Source: JBDNIO01 sp041688215 (GTDB lineage Bacteria > Pseudomonadota > Gammaproteobacteria > Nevskiales > Salinisphaeraceae). From it: 6,632 nucleotides of DNA. Made by a program: the position numbers and the translations under genes. Under the pieces are notes generated by a model. The model searched no databases. It was not told the origin of the DNA and saw nothing but the letters and a program-made list of their open reading frames with translations. The stretch spans positions 1 to 6,632 of the forward strand of contig JBDNIO010000011.1 of assembly GCA_041688215.1 (NCBI GenBank), written 5' to 3'. Position 1 is the first letter of the stretch; every line of letters begins with the position of its first letter. This document shows, one piece after another, positions 1 to 5,130 of this stretch.

Positions 1-225
1 CTCAATGCTGGCATAGCCACCATCAGCCGCCATCTGGCGGGGTGGCTTACCATAGTGCTTGATGTGCCGGTCCAGCATCGGCAGAAAACGCGCCGAGTCG
101 GCCGGGTTGCCGGCCGCGATCACCACATCCAGCACCAGGCCTCTGCGCCCCGTACTCAGATTGATCTTGTGCCCATACTGAACATCCCGGGCACCCTTGA
201 CGATGATGTCGCTGTGTTCTTCAAA
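1..225 (-). pseudogene. Truncated ISNCY-like transposase (internal fragment, runs off left edge)
   Basis: The minus strand is open from 225 to the window edge and encodes about 75 residues resembling the catalytic region of ISNCY-family DDE transposases. Readable blocks are EEHSDIIVKGARDVQYGHK, GLVLDVVIAAGNPADSARF and APRQ-like PPRQMAADGGYAS. The DGGY block fits the second catalytic Asp of the DDE triad. Upstream in the same frame there is a TGA at 226-228 and no start codon, and the whole N-terminal half, including the DNA-binding domain, is missing. The similarity stops abruptly at the Phe-Glu-Glu codons. This is therefore a 5'-truncated remnant unless the missing part lies elsewhere. The rest of the 3' part is outside the window. 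Family assignment is from remembered consensus; the related IS1182 or IS5 groups are less likely. Confidence 0.75.
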
Positions 226-232
226 TCAATAT

Positions 233-264
233 AAAAAACTCGGTCGCTTGCGGCCGAGTTTTTT
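233..264. terminator. Bidirectional rho-independent terminator
   Basis: A run of six A (233-238) leads into an inverted repeat with arms 238-247 (ACTCGGTCGC) and 250-259 (GCGGCCGAGT). All positions pair, with one T-G wobble, around a CTTG-type tetraloop. A six-T run (259-264) follows. The A and T tracts on both sides make it a terminator in either direction. No intact gene inside the window ends here, so it probably belonged to a gene lost or displaced beside the transposase remnant. It now insulates nnrS from the mobile-element side. Confidence 0.9.
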
Positions 265-284
265 ATCCGGACACTACTGACCGC

Positions 285-298
285 TTGATGTAAATCAA
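285..298. promoter_or_regulatory. FNR/Anr/Dnr-type box upstream of nnrS
   Basis: TTGATGTAAATCAA is a perfect dyad matching the TTGAT-N4-ATCAA consensus of FNR-family regulators. Its centre (291.5) would give a class II start near 333, leaving an untranslated leader of about 114 bases before nnrS. The expected -10 position (321-326, CAACAT) is only a weak match. The Dnr-like protein encoded at 2269-2967 has the recognition helix for TTGA half-sites and is the obvious candidate regulator; an FNR/Anr homologue elsewhere in the genome could also bind. Confidence 0.85.
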
Positions 299-370
299 AG
301 CCCGGACAGCCGAACCCACGCAACATGGGTAAGCTGGAACGGCTACGGCAGGTTAATGCGCAACCATAAC

Positions 371-391
371 TGCGTAGATTGCGTAGATTGC
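371..391. repeat. 9-bp tandem repeat in the nnrS leader
   Basis: The unit TGCGTAGAT occurs twice in tandem (371-379, 380-388), followed by three more matching bases. It lies in the predicted untranslated leader between the FNR-type box and the nnrS start. No function is evident; it may be simple slippage or a paired binding site. Confidence 0.6.
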
Positions 392-446
392 CACTGCATG
401 TACTTTACGGACTTGCTGAATACATTAGTGTTATCGGTCTGGATGA

Positions 447-1694
447 ATGGAAATGACTAACCCGCCCACGAGCTATCGGCCATACATACTTCTCGCCGCC
501 CCGCACCGCCCGTTTTTCCTGGCTGGCGCCGTGCAACTGGTGGCGACATTGCTGCTTTGGCTCTTGATACTCGCAGGCCGGTACGTTGCGGCATTCCCCG
601 GGATACAGCTCGTAATTTCCGGCACTGCTGCCCATGCCTTCCTGATGTTGTTCGGCGTGTTCACGTTCTTCGTGTTTGGCTTCATCCTCACGGTCTTTCC
701 TCGCTGGCTGGCGGGCGCGGCGGTTAGCCGCAATCGCTACGCCACCATCGCCGCGCTCATGGTGCTTGGTGTGGCCGGCGTGTACGTCGGTTTTTTCTGC
801 GGTCGATCTGTGGCGTTTTCGGGCTGCGTGTTGTTCGTCCTGGGCTGGCTGCTTGGCGTGGCGACCCTTATAAATATATGGCGTCAATCCAGCCGCGACG
901 GCAAGGGTTTCGCCCTGTTCCCATTGGGTTTCATCACCGCCGGCGCGGTCGGCGCTATGATCTACGGCGTCTGGCTACTCACGTTACAGCCCAACCTGCT
1001 GAAACTCTCCATGGCTATTGGCCTATGGCTGTACCTGGTACCGCTGATCGTGGCCGTTAGCCACCGGATGATTCCCTTCTTCAGTGCCAGCGTGTTGCGC
1101 AATTACCGCGTCGTGAAGCCCGGCTGGACGTTACCCGCGACTCTGCTCTGTGTCGGCCTGCACCTGATATTGACGGTTATCGGACGCCCCGAATGGACGT
1201 TCATAAGCGACCTGCCGCTGGCGCTGCTGGCCGGATGGCACAGTATTATCTGGGGCCTGACGCGCAGCCTGCGCATTCCGTTGCTCGGCATGCTGCACAT
1301 CAGCTTCGCCTGGTTATCGGTCGCCATGGCGCTGTATGCCATCGATAGCCTGCTGCACCTGTTTGCTACGCATATCACGCTGGGTTTTGCGCCGTTGCAC
1401 GCGCTGGGAATCGGCTTTATCACCAGCATGGTGGTGGCCATGGCCACCCGGGTCAGCCTGGGGCATTCCGGCCGCCCGCTGGTAGCCGGCCCTATTGCGT
1501 TGTGGGCGTTCGCGTTGGTTCAGATAACCGCCGTGGTGCGGGTTCTTGCCGAAATTCCACCCCTGGGCGCAAGCTCGCTGCGCTTGTGGCTAATGCTCGC
1601 GGCTGCCCTGCTCTGGCTCGCCGCGTTCATCCCCTGGTGTTTGCGATTCGGTGCAATTTACTTGCGCCCACGGATCGACGGTCAGCCTGGCTGA
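447..1694 (+). CDS. nnrS: NnrS family protein (haem/copper membrane protein of the NO response)
   Basis: The 415-residue polytopic membrane protein has about 12 hydrophobic segments and the usual length of NnrS. Family signatures are visible in order: APHRPFFLAG (18-27), HAFLMLFG followed by GFILTVFPRWL (63-88), SHRMIPFFSASVL (205-217), LGMLHISFAWL (280-290), and the C-terminal block from H318 (HALGIGFITSMVVAMATRV) through LGHSGRPL (338-345). NnrS proteins bind haem and copper and protect cells against nitrosative stress; the gene usually sits in NO- or FNR-controlled regulons. The consensus FNR/Dnr box at 285-298 agrees with this. The start at 447 has a poor ribosome binding site, and an alternative ATG at 453 would remove only two residues. 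The gene converges with the Rieske ferredoxin gene. The family call is firm; the biochemical activity of NnrS remains poorly defined. Confidence 0.93.
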   Translation: MEMTNPPTSYRPYILLAAPHRPFFLAGAVQLVATLLLWLLILAGRYVAAFPGIQLVISGTAAHAFLMLFGVFTFFVFGFILTVFPRWLAGAAVSRNRYATIAALMVLGVAGVYVGFFCGRSVAFSGCVLFVLGWLLGVATLINIWRQSSRDGKGFALFPLGFITAGAVGAMIYGVWLLTLQPNLLKLSMAIGLWLYLVPLIVAVSHRMIPFFSASVLRNYRVVKPGWTLPATLLCVGLHLILTVIGRPEWTFISDLPLALLAGWHSIIWGLTRSLRIPLLGMLHISFAWLSVAMALYAIDSLLHLFATHITLGFAPLHALGIGFITSMVVAMATRVSLGHSGRPLVAGPIALWAFALVQITAVVRVLAEIPPLGASSLRLWLMLAAALLWLAAFIPWCLRFGAIYLRPRIDGQPG

Positions 1695-1762
1695 ACCACC
1701 TGCCGCTGCGGACCCTGCCCAGGCTAATAATCACTGCGGCAGGGATGAATCCGCCATGACGC

Positions 1763-2083
1763 TTATTCGCGGTTATCGCGGATTTGCACCCGATTATCCC
1801 GAACTCGGGTGGGGAAAGCATGAATATCCTCATAGGCAGGCGGCGCCATGACTTTGCCCGTGCGGATGTCAAAACGCGCGCCGTGACGAGGGCATACGGC
1901 GCAACCATCCTCGACCCAGCCGGAGGCCAGATCTCCACCATCGTGGGTGCAGCGATCCTCGATCGCGAAGAATTCACCGCCGAGGTTGTAGATGGCAATG
2001 TCTTCGTCGTCGAGATCGAACAGCTTGCAGCAGTCTTCATCGATCTCGCAGGCACGAGCCACGTCTATCCAGTCATTACACAT
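1763..2083 (-). CDS. Rieske [2Fe-2S] ferredoxin
   Basis: The 106-residue soluble protein has no signal peptide or membrane helix and is one complete Rieske domain. The cluster ligands are C45-T-H47 and C64-P-R-H67, in the contexts IEDRCTHDGGDL and CPRHGARFDIRTG. This is the two-Cys, two-His pattern of bacterial Rieske ferredoxins. It most resembles the short stand-alone ferredoxins annotated as the non-haem iron oxygenase ferredoxin subunit, also seen near SUF genes, and is distantly like NirD. It would carry single electrons in the cytoplasm, but no oxygenase or reductase partner lies in the window. The start at 2083 follows an AAGGA 10 bases upstream. The gene is divergent from dnr and shares its 185-base upstream region, which contains an FNR/Dnr-type palindrome. 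A role in NO or redox stress is inferred from context only. Confidence 0.9.
   Translation of the reverse strand: MCNDWIDVARACEIDEDCCKLFDLDDEDIAIYNLGGEFFAIEDRCTHDGGDLASGWVEDGCAVCPRHGARFDIRTGKVMAPPAYEDIHAFPTRVRDNRVQIRDNRE
1765..1785 (+). terminator. Weak hairpin downstream of nnrS
   Basis: On the plus strand ATTCGCG and CGCGGAT pair over seven positions (one T-G wobble) around the loop GTTAT and are followed by only three Ts. It lies inside the last codons of the convergent Rieske gene. It could slow or end nnrS transcription, but the T tract is too short to be sure. The minus strand would have a C-A mismatch instead of the wobble. Confidence 0.3.
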
Positions 2084-2110
2084 CGATCAACAATCCTTCG
2101 CTTAGCTAAA

Positions 2111-2118
2111 TATATAGA
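2111..2118 (-). promoter_or_regulatory. Possible -10 element of the Rieske gene
   Basis: On the minus strand this reads TCTATATA, an AT-rich -10-like element 28 bases before the Rieske start codon. The palindrome at 2144-2157 would lie about 44-46 bases upstream of the implied transcription start, a few bases off the classical -41.5 spacing. The site is plausible but not decisive. Confidence 0.35.
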
Positions 2119-2143
2119 ATGACATTGGCCAGTGCCGCACGCC

Positions 2144-2157
2144 TTGAGTTAGGTCAA
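2144..2157. promoter_or_regulatory. FNR/Dnr-type palindrome between the Rieske gene and dnr
   Basis: TTGAGTTAGGTCAA has both conserved half-site cores, TTGA-N6-TCAA, with substitutions at the inner positions compared with the FNR consensus. Its centre is 2150.5. For dnr, a class II position (-41.5) predicts a start near 2192 and a -10 at 2180-2185, where TATTCA is found (three of six matches). Auto-regulation of dnr, control by another FNR-family protein, and shared control of the divergent Rieske gene are all compatible with the layout. Confidence 0.7.
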
Positions 2158-2268
2158 GCACCTGAATAGGCGTATTTGTTATTCAACCAACCGCCCAGCA
2201 TTGCAGCTTTAACAGTGCCACCATATGGTGTCCATTAACTCAGTTGCCTACTCCAGGAGTATCCAGTC

Positions 2269-2967
2269 ATGACAGCCACGAAAAAGCTCGATCTGGATGC
2301 TTTATTGTCCAGTCAATATTTTGTCGTCGGCCTGGATGAAGCGCTGCGTGATCGGCTGCTAGCCAGTGCGACCCAGCAGCCGCTTGCCGCTGACGAACAC
2401 TTGTTTATGCAGGGCGATAGCGCCAGCCGATTCTATATAGTCCATAAAGGCCAGCTCAAGCTATATCGGAATTCGGCCAAAGGTAGTGAGAGAATCATGG
2501 GCTTGGTGAGCGCCGGGGACAGCTTTGCCGAAGGTATAGTCTTCATGCAGCCACCCCGCTATCCCGTCAATGCGCGTGCGTTGGTTGCCAGCAGCGTTGT
2601 CGGCGTGCAGCGCGAGGCCTTTCTTGCCATTCTGTCCGAGTCGTTCCCGGCGTGCCTGTCCGTCATGGCGCAAATGGCGAAACGCATCCAAAATTTGATG
2701 AACGAAATCGAGGCGCTGACTTTACAGAATGGCCGCTACCGTCTGATCCGATTTCTCTATAGCCTGCTCCCGAATGACCATTCACAGGCGCCCACTACGG
2801 TGCACTTGCCTGCGCGTAAACGGGAGGTCGCGGCACGCTTGTCGATGCAACCGGAGACGCTGTCGCGGCTTCTCAAATTGCTCTGCCAGGATGGCTTGAT
2901 CAATGTGCAAGGCGACCGGATTAATATTCTTGATCCTGATGCTTTGAGAAAACTCACCCTGCCCTGA
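2269..2967 (+). CDS. dnr: Dnr-type CRP/FNR family transcription regulator
   Basis: The 232-residue regulator has a cyclic-nucleotide-like beta-barrel (about 20-120, including FMQGDSASRFYIVHKGQLKLY and GDSFAE), a long dimerisation helix (about 125-153, ending NEIEALTLQN) and a C-terminal winged helix. The recognition helix SMQPETLSRLLKLL has E196, S199 and R200, equivalent to the FNR residues that read TTGA. The NEIEALTLQN and LSMQPETLSR blocks closely resemble Pseudomonas Dnr, a haem-dependent NO sensor. The N-terminal cluster cysteines of FNR/Anr are absent (only C129 and C206), so direct oxygen sensing by a [4Fe-4S] cluster is not expected. AGGAG at 2255-2259 supports the start. TTGA palindromes in front of dnr itself and nnrS suggest a local regulon. 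NO sensing is inferred from similarity; NnrR is the closest alternative name. Confidence 0.88.
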   Translation: MTATKKLDLDALLSSQYFVVGLDEALRDRLLASATQQPLAADEHLFMQGDSASRFYIVHKGQLKLYRNSAKGSERIMGLVSAGDSFAEGIVFMQPPRYPVNARALVASSVVGVQREAFLAILSESFPACLSVMAQMAKRIQNLMNEIEALTLQNGRYRLIRFLYSLLPNDHSQAPTTVHLPARKREVAARLSMQPETLSRLLKLLCQDGLINVQGDRINILDPDALRKLTLP

Positions 2968-2988
2968 ATCCGCAATGCTCCTGAATCA

Positions 2989-3507
2989 TCAGGACTCGGG
3001 GTCTTCCAGGCTAAGCTCCGCGAGACGTTCACCGGCTGCCGATGGCAGTTGGGGCAGCTTGCTGTAGGTCGGGCTATCCGCCATCGCCGGCGGCGGCGTC
3101 CAGTGACTCACGCCATAAAAAGCGGCAAACGCCACGATCACGATGAACAGCACCCAGACCCAGGTCGGGATCGGCGCCGGTGTTTCCGCGCGCGAGGGTT
3201 CCCAGTACGCTTCGTCGCGACCGCCGTAGGCATTCACCAGAATCGGGATGCTGCCTTCCAGAACATCGTTCTCGCTCAAGCCGTTGACTGCGATCCCCGG
3301 GCCGTTGCGCACGGTAAACGGGATGTGGCGCAGCCCTTGCTGGCCGTCGGAATCATAAGCCTTGACGTGCAGGGTATGCGGGCCATCCGGCAACCGCGTA
3401 GTGTCGAGTTGGAAACGCGCTGGCGGGCGATGGGTCACGATAGGTTCGGGGTCATCGTCGAGAAAGACCTCGACCCGATTTTGGTCGTTTGTGTCCTGAG
3501 CATTCAT
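2989..3507 (-). CDS. Ig-like domain protein with one membrane helix, in oxidase operon
   Basis: This 172-residue protein is the last gene of the oxidase operon. Residues about 11-68 look like a small beta-sandwich of the bacterial Ig/Fn3 type, with alternating hydrophobic strands and the turn LPDGPHTLHVKAYDSDGQQG. A second strand-rich stretch (70-95) follows, then a Pro-rich spacer, one transmembrane helix (about 115-133, TWVWVLFIVIVAFAAFYGV) and a 40-residue Pro/Ser tail. There is no N-terminal signal peptide, so the topology is uncertain; a simple signal-anchor reading would leave the Ig-like part in the cytoplasm. AAGGAGG at 3513-3519 overlaps the stop of the preceding gene and gives a clear start. 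I do not recognise a characterised family. A structural or assembly role in the oxidase is inferred only from operon position. The gene converges on dnr with a 21-base gap. Confidence 0.8.
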   Translation of the reverse strand: MNAQDTNDQNRVEVFLDDDPEPIVTHRPPARFQLDTTRLPDGPHTLHVKAYDSDGQQGLRHIPFTVRNGPGIAVNGLSENDVLEGSIPILVNAYGGRDEAYWEPSRAETPAPIPTWVWVLFIVIVAFAAFYGVSHWTPPPAMADSPTYSKLPQLPSAAGERLAELSLEDPES

Positions 3508-3517
3508 GGCCGCCTCC

Positions 3518-3754
3518 TTACCAGGGTTCCCGCAGGATACGCCGCTTGATGTGCCGGCGATCTTTCTCGCCTGGCCGGGTGAAACACTTGATCGTATAGA
3601 TCAGCACTCCCAGGACAATCACGGTGCCGATCCCTTCTATAACGACACCCTGAAAACCATGCCCTGCGGCGGCGTGCGTCGCCGCCGCTGCCGTCCCCGT
3701 CTGAAAAAGACCGAGCACGATACCCATGGCGATGAATTGCATCCGGCTATACAT
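3518..3754 (-). CDS. Small membrane protein of the oxidase operon (CcoQ-like position)
   Basis: The 78-residue protein has an N-terminal hydrophobic stretch (about 6-25) ending in an Ala-rich segment that could be a signal peptide or first helix. A second membrane helix follows (about 36-56, QGVVIEGIGTVIVLGVLIYT), then a strongly basic tail, TRPGEKDRRHIKRRIL. GGAGG, nine bases before the ATG, lies within the final codons of the preceding cytochrome gene, from which it is separated by two bases. This implies translational coupling. Its size and place after the ccoO-like gene recall CcoQ, but canonical CcoQ has one helix and a different sequence, so I do not give the symbol. It is probably a small accessory or assembly subunit of the haem-copper oxidase, by context only. 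The basic tail predicts a cytoplasmic C terminus. Confidence 0.8.
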   Translation of the reverse strand: MYSRMQFIAMGIVLGLFQTGTAAAATHAAAGHGFQGVVIEGIGTVIVLGVLIYTIKCFTRPGEKDRRHIKRRILREPW

Positions 3755-3756
3755 CC

Positions 3757-5130
3757 CTACTTACCTCCAGCACGCTGCTTGGCAACCTCGGCCGCGGTAA
3801 CGCTCGGCGCGTTATTGCCCCAACTGCTGCGCTCGTGGTTGACGATCGCGGCGATCTCGTCATCGCTGAAGCGGCTGCCGAAGGGCGGCATCGGCGCAGC
3901 GTACGTTTTGCCGTTGATGGTACGTCCGTGCGCGCCATTGAGCACGGTATCGATATGCTCGCCCGGATCATCCGCGGTCACTATCGCATCGCCCGCCAGC
4001 GCCGGAAATGCACCGGGTAGCCCCTCGCCATTGGCCTGGTGGCAGCTCGCGCAGTTATTGCTATACAACGTGGCGCCGTTGGCCACAGGCATCTTTTTCT
4101 GCGCCTGGGGCTGACTTTGCTTCGCTTTCTTTTCAGCCGCTTTTTTCTGTCCGCCGGCACGTTGTCCGGCGACATCATCCGCAGTCACGATGGGCGCGTT
4201 GTTGCCCCAACTGCTGCGTTCGTGGTTGATGATCGCGGCAATCTGTTGATCGCTGAAGCGGCTGCCGAAAGGTGGCATCGGTGATCCGTAGGTCTTGCCG
4301 TTGATATTGCGCCCGTGCGCGCCATTGAGCACGGTCTCGATATGCTCGCTGGGGTCCTGCGCGATAACCACAGGATCGCCTGCCAGCGGTGGAAATACTC
4401 CGGGCAGGCCTTCACCATTGGCTTGGTGGCAACTCGCGCAATTATCGCTGTAGAGCGTGTCGCCATTGGCTGCGGGTGTGCTCTGGGGCGCTTGCGATAT
4501 GCTGCCTTTCGCCGCTGGCTCTCGCTGCGACTGCGTACTCTCGGCTTCCTGGTGCAGCGACAGCAGATAAGCCACCAACGCCTTGCCACGTTCGTTTGGC
4601 ACCACCTTGCCGTTTTTCGGCGCATACGGCGGCGGCACCGGCACTACGCTGGCGTCGTCTGCCGGGTGATCCGTTACTTTGAACAGCCAGGGAAACGCCG
4701 GCATGATCGATGCCTTGACCACCGAGCGCGGGTTGTAGAGATGCATGTACTGCCAGGTCTTGCTCGGCTGGCGGGAGCCGACATCGGAGAGGTCCGGACC
4801 CACGCGCTCGCTACCCAGCACCGCGGGGGCATAGGGCCGCCAGACATCCATCGGTCCCAGGTTAGCGTAATCGCTCGGCGCTGAAGGCCGACCCCAGACC
4901 TTATCCATGGGTATCGGGCGCACCTGCTGGGTGTGGCAGGCTACGCAGCCCTCGGCGATGTACACATCCAGGCCGCGCTGCTGCAAGGCCGTCAAGGGGT
5001 TCGGCGTCGGCTGCACCTCGACCTTGGCCTGGACCCAGTAGGCCGGGCCGATGGCGATAATGATCGCCAGGAAGATGAAACCGAAGAAGATCGTGCCCAG
5101 TAGCAGCCAGTGGTTGCGGTGGAAATTCAT
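3757..5130 (-). CDS. ccoO: CcoO-like triheme cytochrome c with two tandem extra cytochrome c domains
   Basis: The 457-residue subunit begins with a membrane anchor (about 8-32) and a CcoO domain: C62-V-A-C-H66 in GCVACHTQQVRP, RVGPDLSDVGSR (109-120), and HLYNPRSVV followed by IMPAFPWL with the expected axial Met M143. A Gln/Pro/Ala-rich linker (about 196-220) leads to two cytochrome c domains. Their haem sites are C231-A-S-C-H235 with M285 and C360-A-S-C-H364 with M414, each in PMPPFGSRFSD. They are separated by a Lys/Ala/Gln-rich linker (329-349). Classical CcoO is near 200 residues with one haem; this protein carries three and could also do the job of the missing CcoP, passing electrons from periplasmic donors to the catalytic subunit. 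Its ATG overlaps the stop of ccoN by four bases. The ccoO symbol describes the N-terminal domain; a CcoO-P-type fusion is another fair name. Confidence 0.92.
   Translation of the reverse strand: MNFHRNHWLLLGTIFFGFIFLAIIIAIGPAYWVQAKVEVQPTPNPLTALQQRGLDVYIAEGCVACHTQQVRPIPMDKVWGRPSAPSDYANLGPMDVWRPYAPAVLGSERVGPDLSDVGSRQPSKTWQYMHLYNPRSVVKASIMPAFPWLFKVTDHPADDASVVPVPPPYAPKNGKVVPNERGKALVAYLLSLHQEAESTQSQREPAAKGSISQAPQSTPAANGDTLYSDNCASCHQANGEGLPGVFPPLAGDPVVIAQDPSEHIETVLNGAHGRNINGKTYGSPMPPFGSRFSDQQIAAIINHERSSWGNNAPIVTADDVAGQRAGGQKKAAEKKAKQSQPQAQKKMPVANGATLYSNNCASCHQANGEGLPGAFPALAGDAIVTADDPGEHIDTVLNGAHGRTINGKTYAAPMPPFGSRFSDDEIAAIVNHERSSWGNNAPSVTAAEVAKQRAGGK
3760..4083 (-). repeat. Cytochrome c domain repeat, copy 2 (residues 350-457)
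   Basis: This is the second copy of the duplicated cytochrome c domain, ending at the C terminus of the protein. Many of the nucleotide differences from copy 1 around the haem motif are at third codon positions, so both copies appear to have been kept under selection since the duplication. Confidence 0.9.
4147..4470 (-). repeat. Cytochrome c domain repeat, copy 1 (residues 221-328)
   Basis: This is the first of two tandem copies of a 108-residue cytochrome c domain in the ccoO-like gene, with a period of 129 codons (387 bases) including the linker. I count about 21 residue differences from copy 2, so identity is near 80 %. The haem block CASCHQANGEGLPG, the PMPPFGSRFSD Met-ligand block and NHERSSWGNNAP are identical in both. 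Confidence 0.9.

Noticed and set aside
405..887. Long minus-strand open frame opposite the nnrS start (about 160 residues)
   Set aside because: The composition is low-complexity and polar (many His, Gln, Arg), typical of an antisense shadow of a GC-rich membrane-protein gene; it has no recognisable domain.
1784..2122. Plus-strand frame of 112 residues across the Rieske gene
   Set aside because: It is an antisense shadow; the minus-strand product has an intact Rieske motif, a ribosome binding site and full domain length.
2979..2994. Perfect 6-bp hairpin TCCTGA-ATCA-TCAGGA between the convergent dnr and Ig-like genes
   Set aside because: It overlaps the stop codon of the Ig-like gene and has no T tract on either strand, so it is too weak to call as an intrinsic terminator.
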